This document shows, one piece after another, positions 1 to 7,479 of a stretch of 16,820 nt of DNA. The translations under genes and the position numbers were made by a program. Every line of letters begins with the position of its first letter. Position 1 is the stretch's first letter. Source of the stretch: Lachnospiraceae bacterium (lineage in GTDB: Bacteria; Bacillota; Clostridia; Lachnospirales; Lachnospiraceae); the NCBI GenBank assembly GCA_024697505.1, contig JAILFQ010000085.1, positions 1 to 16,820 of the forward strand, given 5' to 3'. The notes under the pieces are model-generated. The model was not told where the DNA came from, searched no databases, and was given only the letters and a program-made list of their open reading frames with translations.

Positions 1-392
1 CTTTCTATATATTCGTCTCCAAGACCGTCATTCATTATTATGGCGCCTTCCGTACCGGAGCTTAGAATACTTCCGTATATCTCTTCGCTTATATTGTCGT
101 TGCTTACGCAAATATTCAAAGTATATCCGTTTATCTTGCACTGAAGATGCACAGCCTGAATAAGCTGTCTGTAGAAATCTCCCTGTATGCTGGAAAGGAA
201 CAAACCTATTGTATTTTTCTTGTTGGATTTAAGGTATTTGGCATTTACATTTGGAATATACTTAAGTTTTTCCACAACTTTAAGTACCCTTGCAGTGGTT
301 TCTTCACTTACATTTCCCACATTATTAAGAACATTGGAAACAGTGGAGATAGCAACTCCGGACTCTCTTGCCACATCCTTTATTGTTACCAT
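1..392 (-). CDS. LacI-family transcriptional repressor (C-terminus cut by window edge)
   Basis: I translated this directly from the minus strand; it runs off the left edge after about 130 residues. The N-terminus starts MVTIKDVARESGVAISTVSN, the classic LacI/GalR helix-turn-helix, followed by a hinge helix (about residues 47-57) with Leu54. In PurR and relatives the equivalent Leu intercalates at a central CpG of the operator. From residue 61 (TIGLFLSS) the periplasmic-binding-protein-like sensor domain begins; most of that domain is outside the window. The start is the ATG at 392, preceded by an AAGGAGG ribosome binding site (complement of about 400-406). It lies 39 nt after the GH17 stop with no hairpin between, so it is probably the last or a late gene of the operon and autoregulated. 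Family assignment is secure. The effector (perhaps glucose, laminaribiose or a longer gluco-oligosaccharide) and the target are inferred from context. Confidence 0.95.
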   Translation of the reverse strand, partial: MVTIKDVARESGVAISTVSNVLNNVGNVSEETTARVLKVVEKLKYIPNVNAKYLKSNKKNTIGLFLSSIQGDFYRQLIQAVHLQCKINGYTLNICVSNDNISEEIYGSILSSGTEGAIIMNDGLGDEYIE

Positions 393-431
393 AAAAAATC
401 CTCCTTATCGGTCCCTTATTAATTCAAGTCG

Positions 432-1337
432 TTAAACAAAACTGCTTTTTTTATGTCTTCCCTCGTCATATATTCCCCAATGTTTTTCCGGCTCGTTTTC
501 GTCGTCGGACCCCTTCCAAGGCTCATCAAAAGCTTCGAATATAAATACCTGTATATCTTCCGAATCTGTCCACTTAAGAAGATTGGTAAGATATCTGCAC
601 TGAGTCTCGGCATTTGCCTCGTCACACTTCATTGCGGCGGAATTACTTTTTGTTGCCCAGCCGCACTCTGTAAATATCACTTCTTTGTCCGGATACCTGC
701 CCTTAACAAGTCTGTAATCATCAATGTTCATTTGCAGGGCCTTGTCAGCAGAAATTCCGTTCCAAAGAGGATAACTGTGTATAGAAATTATGTCTATAAC
801 CTTAACCAGTTCCTCCAATTGCAGCCACTCACTTGTACCCTCGTTGTAGGTTACAGGCTGTGTGCAGCCGGCTTTAAGTTTTTTTGCAAACTCCACCAGA
901 CGCTTGTCGGTAACAAGATCTTCTCCCCAGCCCGGTCTGTTTTCGTTTCCGACAGAAACGCACATTATTTCTTCCTTGTACTCATTTGCAAGAGATATAA
1001 GATTCTTTATTGCTCTGTCGTTGTATGCCGCATTTTTCTGCAGCCTATTGGCGTTAAGGCTCTCCTTCAGCCAAGGACAGCCGATGTTGTTAAACTCTCT
1101 TTTAGGGTCTATTCCAAGCATTACCTTAAGGGGAAGTTTTTCATCCCTAATAACTCTGAGTGCCGTTCTTGCATGAGTTCCCGGCTCATACATTCTTATA
1201 TAACTGTATCCATCTTCTACAAGAAGTTTAAGATCGTAAAGCACCTCTGCATACGACGGACATATTCCCGTTCTTGGGCTTTGTCCTCTTCTGTATCCGG
1301 AATAACAAATACCTTTCTTTGTCTTCCAGTATTTCAT
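432..1337 (-). CDS. Glycoside hydrolase family 17-like beta-1,3-glucanase, cytoplasmic
   Basis: This 301-residue protein has no signal peptide or membrane segment, so it should act in the cytoplasm. Two hallmarks of GH17 (a TIM-barrel, retaining, beta-1,3-glucan family) are visible. One is SVGNEN with the likely acid/base Glu132; the other is FTECGWAT with the likely nucleophile Glu224. A late FEAFDEPWKG strand (267-276) and the early YIRMYEPGTH stretch also fit the barrel. Length matches the bare catalytic domain. The ATG at 1337 follows a GGAGGTTAAAA ribosome binding site. It sits 17 nt after the phosphorylase stop, so the two are co-translated neighbours. The inferred role is hydrolysis or transglycosylation of imported beta-1,3-gluco-oligosaccharides. 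Some bacterial GH17 enzymes are transglycosylases, and the sequence alone does not separate the two. The family call is strong, the exact activity moderate. Confidence 0.87.
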   Translation of the reverse strand: MKYWKTKKGICYSGYRRGQSPRTGICPSYAEVLYDLKLLVEDGYSYIRMYEPGTHARTALRVIRDEKLPLKVMLGIDPKREFNNIGCPWLKESLNANRLQKNAAYNDRAIKNLISLANEYKEEIMCVSVGNENRPGWGEDLVTDKRLVEFAKKLKAGCTQPVTYNEGTSEWLQLEELVKVIDIISIHSYPLWNGISADKALQMNIDDYRLVKGRYPDKEVIFTECGWATKSNSAAMKCDEANAETQCRYLTNLLKWTDSEDIQVFIFEAFDEPWKGSDDENEPEKHWGIYDEGRHKKSSFV

Positions 1338-1354
1338 TTTTAACCTCCACCAAT

Positions 1355-4300
1355 CTATCTCAAATATGCATCTATTCTGACAAAGCCACCGTCTCGAACT
1401 TTCTCGGCATCTTCTCCTCTAAGAACATTGCTCTCCACAAATGTTTCTTTGCCGTTTACATCCAGAAGCCTCATGGCATATACCTTCGCACCACCGTTTC
1501 CGTAGGTGTTCCTGCCTTCTTCATTATGGTAAACGAGTCTGCACTGGCCCATAAACGTAAATGATGCGGTCTTGTCTTCTCCGAAAAAATCCCCGGAAAG
1601 AGCGGGCTCAGGACAAAAGCAAAGTTCATCGTTTTCCGTAAAGAAAGGCCTTTTCCCCGCAAACATATGTATCCACATTGTAAGGACCTCTGTTGTGGAG
1701 CCACTGAGTCTTGCAACATATCCTCTTCCCACAACATCCTTGTCCGGATTTGCGGAAGAAGCAATAAATGATGAATTCTCCAGTATACTTCTTCCGTACA
1801 CCTCAGCTTTCATAAAAGGTATAAAGGATGTTTTTACAGCTTTGTAAAATTCTTCATAAAGTCCGTTTACAAGAAGGGCAGCAAGATACTTGTACTCCAT
1901 ATGGAGGAAAATGCTTTCCCTTTCAAGCCATCCCGGAGTAAATGCTCTTATTCTTCCGTATTCGTAGGACATATTTTCCAGAGATTCACTGGTCTTAAAC
2001 ATGCCAAGCTTTTTATCATATATATCCGTTTTAAGAAGAGCCTCATGTACCGTCTTTGCGTCCTTAACGCCAACACTTAAATATCTTGCGGGACCTTCAA
2101 GGAAAAGCGGTACGCTCTTTACCTTAAAACCAAGAGCCTTCACAAATTTTCTTCCGTCTTTGTCCTTCTTTTCCTCACCGTTTTCGTCCTTAATCACCTT
2201 GTAATCCGTTACATCAAAGGTAAAATATGTAGGAATAAAACCACCTGTGATTCTTCTGGCTCTTTCTATACCGCTTTCTATTCTTGCCTCTGCCATAGAA
2301 AGGAAGCCTTCTACTTCAGCTTTTGCAATAACAGCCTTTTCCCCGGAAAGAGGCCTGTAGACACAGTCTCTGTATTCCTCCCGAATGGAAGACATCTTAT
2401 CCCAATATGCAAAGTCTGCCGCAGATGCACCGGTCTCATCGGTAAGAGGAGAAAGAGCCCTGTTTTCCTTAAGAAGCGAATAGATCTTTTTAAAATAATC
2501 TGCAACTTCTGCCGGAAGAGAAGTTTCTCCGGCAAGCTTTGCACTCCTTAAGAATTTTATAAGTCTTAAGAGTTCAAAAGTTTCCGGCATGGAGCTCGCA
2601 AACATGGAAGGAAGACCGTTCATGGCATCGTTCCAGCCCGGTTTTCCGCCTTCCATCTCCACTCCCATTCCGTAGGAGTCCATAGATGAAAACTTGTTTA
2701 AAACAAGGGTTAAAAGCTTTCCCTGAAGGCTTGTTGTAACAAGTTCTCCCTTTTTATCCTTCTTCCAGTTGGTTCCCCATTTATTGAAGCCCTCCTGTAT
2801 GTTTTCAGGAGCTTCCCTTTTAATGTTTTCAAATCTTCTTACGCTGCTGCCGTTTAAAACATAAGACTCGTCCCTTTTTAAGACTCTCATTTCATTTTCG
2901 TAGTAAGGGTAGCCTTCTCCGGCAAGAAGTTCTTCTTCTTTGTCCGGAAAAACAAGAAGGTAATTCTCAATAAGATCCAGATTATAGTCAAAATGATCCG
3001 ACCAATAACCTTCAAGCGCACCGGCTTCTATATGGCCCTTTGAAATACCAAGCAGATCTGCAACAAGTTTTTTAGGATCTGCAGTTAACTCAAGGCCTTC
3101 TTTTTTAATCTCGTTAAAAATATCGGCCGGTTTAAACTTTCCCGTAAAAAGCGCAGTAAATCCTTTAAGCTCGTTAGTATAGCTCTTTCTTTTATCCGTA
3201 AGAGAGCAGGCACTTTTTATTACACGAAGCGCTTCTTCCATTTTGCCTTCCTCTATGGTAAAGGTCTCCGGCCTTATTTCCAGAGGATTGTAGCCATCAA
3301 GCTGCATAAGGCTCATAAAGTTCCTAACATTAAAATCTCCTACTTTCGGGCAGAAGAAAACATCATTTCGTCTGTTTTGACATACATCTCTGTAGTTTCC
3401 GTTACCCTGAGAGTAGTACCCGGCCTCTATGGTAAAGAAATTGTAGTCTCTTTCCGGGTCGCCGTGCTTTCTGCTGTATAAATGAAGCACCTTCCCCCCT
3501 GTAAGTGTAGGGTAGCCGCCTCTTAAGAAATTATCCAGATAACACTGTTCTATGTACTTGTCAAAGGTCGGATAGTTTGTCTGTGTATGAACATCCAAAG
3601 TAAGTTCAAAAGCTATATCATCTGCCATATTTAAGTATCTGGAAAGCTTTCCTGTACTTGCCATTCGTTTTAATACAGCATTTAATTCATCTTCGTTTCT
3701 TGTGTAGCCAAAAAAGCTTACAAAATAAAGATCCTGGTTTGGAGCAAGCTTTTTCTTTAACGGAACAAAAGCACAAGGAACTTTGTTATATATCTTTTTA
3801 CAGGTCTTCAGCTCCTCAAATTTTTTATTGTTAAAGCCTTCTGCTGCAAATAATGATGTATCGTAGCCAAAAACTTCTACCGGGTCGCAGATAAAAGGCA
3901 TAAGTTTTCCATCACATACAGATGCAAAGAAGTATCCGTCTCTTATTTCGCTGACCATTGCAGAATCATCCGTAGAAGCTCTCATTGCAAAGATCGGAGC
4001 AAGAGCCTTAGTATTTCTTACATCGGTCCAGCTCTTAAAAAGGTTTGCCATTTCTTCAAACTGGCCGTTTGAAATGCCTCTTGGTATTATCTTTGCGGCT
4101 CCGTCCAAAGCTTCAAGGTCCATTTCTTTGTCCGAAATGTTTGTTATTTTTACCCTTCTGCAAAGAGCACCTATAGGCTCTTTTGGAAGAATAAAATAAT
4201 CCACTCTTATTTCCAGCCCAAGTTCCGGATTGATTTCCGTAATCCTAAGACTGTTCTTTTTTATAGCCATGGTCCTTTTGCCCTTGCCGGTAAAAAGTTC

Positions 4301-4567
4301 CGCATTTGTTCCGTTTACTCTTACAAAAGTACGAAAACTCTTAAACCTTACGTTTTCATACTCTGTGCAGGCAGGAGTAAATTCCATTATTGCTTCTGCC
4401 TTACTGTTTACGCCAAAGCTTGCCACTGCCTGCCCTCTGTTGGTATAGAAAGCCCACATAGGTATTCCGTCTTCTCCGGTAAGACCCGGCAAAAAGCTGG
4501 AAAAAGGTGGCTTGCGGTCGTAGTCTTCAATATAAAAATCCCCGTCTTTTATCATTGTGTTTTCCAC
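1355..4567 (-). CDS. Large inverting glycoside phosphorylase, GH94/GH149/GH161 superfamily, probable beta-1,3-oligoglucan phosphorylase
   Basis: This 1070-residue protein lacks a signal peptide and is probably cytoplasmic. Enzymes of this superfamily cleave beta-gluco-oligosaccharides with phosphate to give glucose-1-phosphate. An N-terminal beta-rich region (about 30-330) precedes a helical barrel. The barrel carries GWNDAMNGLP (644-653), where Asp647 is the probable general acid. Further on is a Ser/Thr-rich ARLSGSTTE motif (952-960) at the expected phosphate-binding position. The length is nearer to beta-1,3-oligoglucan phosphorylases of GH149/GH161 (about 1100 residues) than to cellobiose phosphorylases (about 800). 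Neighbouring GH16 and GH17 genes support beta-1,3 specificity. GH161, the type seen in Gram-positives, is my preferred family from memory, not from a search. GH94 beta-1,2-oligoglucan phosphorylases have similar length and are the main alternative. The start is GTG at 4567, eight nt after GGAGG; the in-frame ATG at 4555 is too far from that site. A charged lysine/acidic loop lies at about 792-808. Confidence 0.82.
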   Translation of the reverse strand: MENTMIKDGDFYIEDYDRKPPFSSFLPGLTGEDGIPMWAFYTNRGQAVASFGVNSKAEAIMEFTPACTEYENVRFKSFRTFVRVNGTNAELFTGKGKRTMAIKKNSLRITEINPELGLEIRVDYFILPKEPIGALCRRVKITNISDKEMDLEALDGAAKIIPRGISNGQFEEMANLFKSWTDVRNTKALAPIFAMRASTDDSAMVSEIRDGYFFASVCDGKLMPFICDPVEVFGYDTSLFAAEGFNNKKFEELKTCKKIYNKVPCAFVPLKKKLAPNQDLYFVSFFGYTRNEDELNAVLKRMASTGKLSRYLNMADDIAFELTLDVHTQTNYPTFDKYIEQCYLDNFLRGGYPTLTGGKVLHLYSRKHGDPERDYNFFTIEAGYYSQGNGNYRDVCQNRRNDVFFCPKVGDFNVRNFMSLMQLDGYNPLEIRPETFTIEEGKMEEALRVIKSACSLTDKRKSYTNELKGFTALFTGKFKPADIFNEIKKEGLELTADPKKLVADLLGISKGHIEAGALEGYWSDHFDYNLDLIENYLLVFPDKEEELLAGEGYPYYENEMRVLKRDESYVLNGSSVRRFENIKREAPENIQEGFNKWGTNWKKDKKGELVTTSLQGKLLTLVLNKFSSMDSYGMGVEMEGGKPGWNDAMNGLPSMFASSMPETFELLRLIKFLRSAKLAGETSLPAEVADYFKKIYSLLKENRALSPLTDETGASAADFAYWDKMSSIREEYRDCVYRPLSGEKAVIAKAEVEGFLSMAEARIESGIERARRITGGFIPTYFTFDVTDYKVIKDENGEEKKDKDGRKFVKALGFKVKSVPLFLEGPARYLSVGVKDAKTVHEALLKTDIYDKKLGMFKTSESLENMSYEYGRIRAFTPGWLERESIFLHMEYKYLAALLVNGLYEEFYKAVKTSFIPFMKAEVYGRSILENSSFIASSANPDKDVVGRGYVARLSGSTTEVLTMWIHMFAGKRPFFTENDELCFCPEPALSGDFFGEDKTASFTFMGQCRLVYHNEEGRNTYGNGGAKVYAMRLLDVNGKETFVESNVLRGEDAEKVRDGGFVRIDAYLR

Positions 4568-4575
4568 TGCATCAT

Positions 4576-4580
4576 CCTCC
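4576..4580 (-). promoter_or_regulatory. Ribosome binding site fixing a GTG start
   Basis: GGAGG on the minus strand ends 8 nt before the GTG at 4567. The first in-frame ATG (4555) would be 20 nt away, so the phosphorylase most likely starts with GTG. Confidence 0.75.
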
Positions 4581-4584
4581 GATG

Positions 4585-5586
4585 TTACTTTTGTAAAGCA
4601 GTTATTTCCGGGCTTTGGTAAACCCTTACATAGTCAACTTCCATGGTCTTTGGCCAAATATTTTCATCAACTCCTTTAACTCCTCCCCAGTTACCTCCTA
4701 CGGCAATGTTAAGAAGAAGATGGAATCTCTTGTCAAAAGGCCACTCTTTGTATGTTGGAGAAGACTTATACTTTGTAGGTTTGTAGGTGAAAGTTTCTGT
4801 TCCGTCACAGGAAAAGATTATCTGGTCCGGAAGCCATTCAATGGCATATACATGAAACTCGGTACTTACATTTTCTTCTCTCTTTGTAGCTGTTTTCTGT
4901 GTTCCTATAGAATGATAATAGGACTCGGTATGTATGGAGTAATGGATAACATTCTGGTCGTAACCCACATGCTCCATAATGTCTATTTCTCCGGACTTTG
5001 GCCAGGAACCGTAGTCCCAGTCTGTTGGAAGCATCCATATTGCAGGCCATGTTCCTCTTCCGTCCGGAAGTTTTGCTCTTACTTCGATCTTTCCGTATAA
5101 AAAGTCTCCCTTTCCTCTGGAAACAAGTCTTGTGGAAGTATATTCAGCTCCGTTTTTTTCTTCTTTTCTGGCAGTAATAACCAAAAGGCCGTCTTTAACT
5201 TCAACATTTTCGCCCTTTGTGTAGTACTGAAGCTCGTTGTTGCCCCATCCGCCTGCGCCGGTATCGTAACCCCATTTTTCCGGGTCCGGTTCGCCTTCGT
5301 AATCAAACTCATCAGACCAGACAAGCTCATAATTAAGCTTCTCTCTGTCGTATTCATATCCTTTTGCCTTTATCATTTCCTCAGGCACCTGTGTTATTTT
5401 GGCAGGGTCCACGTAAGCATCGGAAACCTGGCTTCCCACTCTGTATTTGGATTTATCTTCAATACCCATAGACGCATCTTCTCCCTTTTCTTCAACATTT
5501 CCCTTGCCGGTACATGCTCCAAGTGCCATGGTCGCAAGCAGAGCCAGGGCCACCGTCTTTTTTATTATTCCGCTCTTTTTTTGCAT
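4585..5586 (-). CDS. GH16 endo-beta-1,3-glucanase (laminarinase type), surface lipoprotein
   Basis: This 333-residue protein has a lipoprotein signal. A basic start and a hydrophobic stretch are followed by ALGAC with lipidation at Cys25, so it is probably tethered to the outer face of the membrane. A charged linker (about 26-85) leads to the GH16 jelly-roll (about 87-325). The jelly-roll opens with LVWSDEFDY and closes with MEVDYVRVYQ. The active site is GEIDIMEHVG (199-208), with nucleophile Glu200, Asp202 and acid/base Glu205. The extra Met gives the ExDxxE bulge form typical of laminarinases; lichenases have ExDxE. The enzyme should therefore cut internal beta-1,3 (possibly mixed-linkage) glucan bonds outside the cell and feed oligosaccharides to the transporter encoded upstream. 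The ATG at 5586 has an AGGAGA site 5 nt upstream and lies 14 nt after the permease stop. No carbohydrate-binding module is attached. Confidence 0.94.
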   Translation of the reverse strand: MQKKSGIIKKTVALALLATMALGACTGKGNVEEKGEDASMGIEDKSKYRVGSQVSDAYVDPAKITQVPEEMIKAKGYEYDREKLNYELVWSDEFDYEGEPDPEKWGYDTGAGGWGNNELQYYTKGENVEVKDGLLVITARKEEKNGAEYTSTRLVSRGKGDFLYGKIEVRAKLPDGRGTWPAIWMLPTDWDYGSWPKSGEIDIMEHVGYDQNVIHYSIHTESYYHSIGTQKTATKREENVSTEFHVYAIEWLPDQIIFSCDGTETFTYKPTKYKSSPTYKEWPFDKRFHLLLNIAVGGNWGGVKGVDENIWPKTMEVDYVRVYQSPEITALQK

Positions 5587-5600
5587 TTTATTCTCCTGAT

Positions 5601-6518
5601 TTATTCTCCGGTAATACCGGTGTTTTCTATTCCCTCTATAAACTTCTTCTGGACAAAGCTGTAAAGCAGCAAAAGAGGTACTATGGAAATGAATGTTGCC
5701 GCCATCTTGTATGCTTCGTTTAACTTAAATGCCGAACCCGAACTGGATACAGCGTTTTCAAACTCACTGTCAAAAAGGGAAAGCTTTGAAGGAAGAAGTT
5801 CCAGTCCGCTTCTTAACAAAGTTCCAGTTACATATGTCTCGTTCCAATTCCAAACAAATGCGAAAAGGAAAACCACCAAAACAGTGCTTAAAGAAAGCTT
5901 AAGGCCTATATGCCAGAAAACTCTGAAGGCACCGGCTCCGTCTATCATTGCCGCCTCGTCCAGAGATTTTGGTATAAGGTTGAAAAAGTTCTGGAATATG
6001 AGTATAAGTATGGTGGAATTTACCCCCTGTCCCAAAAGGGCCATAAGCATCTGAGGGATCGGAGTTCCTATAAGGGTAAACTTCATTGCTTCCTGAACCG
6101 TAACAAACATCATAAGCCTTGGTATCATAAGTACGGAGGTAGGAACAATAAAGCACATAAGGATCATTACAAACCAGAAACGTTTTCCGGCAAATTCATA
6201 CCTTGAAAGGGCAAAGCCTGTAAGTGCCGCGCAAAATGTCTGCATTATTGCCAGCGCTCCGGAAAAGAGTATGGAGTTTTTCAGCGTAACCGGAAGTTTT
6301 AAAACCTTAAAGGCAACTTTTAAGTTGTTTAAAGAAATGCTCCTTGGCACCCAGTCCACCACAGGGTCTATTATGTCCTCCGGTGTCATAAAGGTTTTAA
6401 CAACTATTCTGAGAATAGGTTCCAAAAAAACAAAACTGATAAGCACAAGTAAAAGATAGAATGTAATCTTTAGTATTGTTCCTTTTAAAGCCCTCTTTGA
6501 TATTTTTAATCTTTTCAT
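5601..6518 (-). CDS. Carbohydrate ABC transporter permease, MalG-like (second pair)
   Basis: This 305-residue membrane protein has about six hydrophobic segments, the first at about 17-40. It carries the cytoplasmic EAA loop DEAAMIDGAGAF (187-198), which docks the ATPase in binding-protein-dependent importers of the CUT1 sugar family. A RYEFAGKRFWF stretch (106-116) and a C-terminal KFIEGIENTGITGE tail are typical of the MalG-type partner. It follows the MalF-like gene by 33 nt, with a GGGAGG site before the ATG at 6518. It is the last transport gene before the GH16 enzyme. The substrate is inferred to be beta-gluco-oligosaccharide from that context. No dedicated binding protein adjoins this pair; the nearest exported neighbours are the DUF5696 and NHL/YIP1 proteins. 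Confidence 0.94.
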   Translation of the reverse strand: MKRLKISKRALKGTILKITFYLLLVLISFVFLEPILRIVVKTFMTPEDIIDPVVDWVPRSISLNNLKVAFKVLKLPVTLKNSILFSGALAIMQTFCAALTGFALSRYEFAGKRFWFVMILMCFIVPTSVLMIPRLMMFVTVQEAMKFTLIGTPIPQMLMALLGQGVNSTILILIFQNFFNLIPKSLDEAAMIDGAGAFRVFWHIGLKLSLSTVLVVFLFAFVWNWNETYVTGTLLRSGLELLPSKLSLFDSEFENAVSSSGSAFKLNEAYKMAATFISIVPLLLLYSFVQKKFIEGIENTGITGE

Positions 6519-6551
6519 ACAAGGCCTCCCTGCGACCGTTAATTCTTAGTA

Positions 6552-7436
6552 CTAATAATGCTTTACCTTGGTCTTCTTTTCCTTCAGTATCAAAAATGAT
6601 AAGCCCATGAGCAAAAGCACCGTAAGGGTATATACCCAGGCGTACGTTGCCGCAAAACCCAGACCGCCGCTGGTGTTTGCCATATATTTTACAATAAGGG
6701 TATATACAGGATTTATGTCGTATGTACCTATTGAAGCTATTGTAAATACCGTTACTATAAGCGCTATCGGTCTTATTATCGGAAGGGTTATCTTCCAAAG
6801 TATCTGCCAGTTCGTAGCAGAATCTATTTTTGCAGCTTCATAAAGGCTCGGGTTGATCTTCTGCAGTCCGTTGATAAAAAGGACTATCGGTATACCGGTA
6901 AACCAGAGTATTGTGGAAAGCTGGGTAAAGGTATCGGATACCAGACCTGCAAGAGGCCTGGAATAACTTGCTATCATATCCACAATAAAAAGGTCCAGGT
7001 ATTCGTCATCCGCAAAAGCCTGCATGTCGCTGGTTTTTGTTTCAAGAAGCTTTGCCATTACAGGGCCGGACATAATAATTACCGGCAGGAAGTAAAGCGT
7101 TCTGAAAAAGCCCTTTAATTTTGTTATATGTTCAAGTATGTAAGCTATAATAAAGGCAACAACCACAATTACAAAGGTGTATGGGATCGCCATCTTTAAG
7201 TAGCCTGCAAGGGCCGGTAAGAACTCGGTATTCTTAAAAAACGCGGTTATGTAATTGGACATTCCCGCAAAACTAAGTTCAAAGCCCAGAATTGTTGAAT
7301 TTACATTCATAAAGCTTAAGACAATAGTTGCCGCAAACGGAAAGGCTGTAAATATTGCAAAACCTATTATCCATGGCAACATAAACAGATATCCGTTCCT
7401 GTTTTGTCTTTGTTTCCACGTTTTCATCTTCTTCAT
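6552..7436 (-). CDS. Carbohydrate ABC transporter permease, MalF-like (second pair)
   Basis: This 294-residue membrane protein begins with a short basic N-terminus and RNGYLFMLPWIIGFAIF, the usual opening of MalF/UgpA-type sugar permeases. About six hydrophobic segments follow. Its EAA loop reads YEAAKIDSATNW (199-210). Ser206 replaces the Gly that normally follows the Asp in this motif, which the other three permeases here retain. A segment of about 40 residues (130-170) rich in acidic residues separates two membrane spans. The ATG at 7436 follows AAGGAG by 9 nt; a second Met at codon 4 is a possible alternative. The gene is 43 nt after the DUF5696 stop and pairs with the MalG-like gene downstream. 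Confidence 0.93.
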   Translation of the reverse strand: MKKMKTWKQRQNRNGYLFMLPWIIGFAIFTAFPFAATIVLSFMNVNSTILGFELSFAGMSNYITAFFKNTEFLPALAGYLKMAIPYTFVIVVVAFIIAYILEHITKLKGFFRTLYFLPVIIMSGPVMAKLLETKTSDMQAFADDEYLDLFIVDMIASYSRPLAGLVSDTFTQLSTILWFTGIPIVLFINGLQKINPSLYEAAKIDSATNWQILWKITLPIIRPIALIVTVFTIASIGTYDINPVYTLIVKYMANTSGGLGFAATYAWVYTLTVLLLMGLSFLILKEKKTKVKHY

Positions 7437-7479
7437 GAAACAGTGCTCCTTGCTCCCTTTTTAGTGCTGTCCTTCCGGC

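Noticed and set aside
393..431. Terminator or separate promoter between the GH17 gene and the lacI-type gene
   Set aside because: The 39 nt hold only a ribosome binding site. No inverted repeat followed by a T-run and no convincing -35/-10 pair is visible.
453..1343. Long open frame on the plus strand (about 296 codons) covering the GH17 gene
   Set aside because: It is the exact antisense of a gene with intact catalytic motifs and a good ribosome binding site. The plus-strand translation is Cys/Phe/Leu-rich with no recognisable domain.
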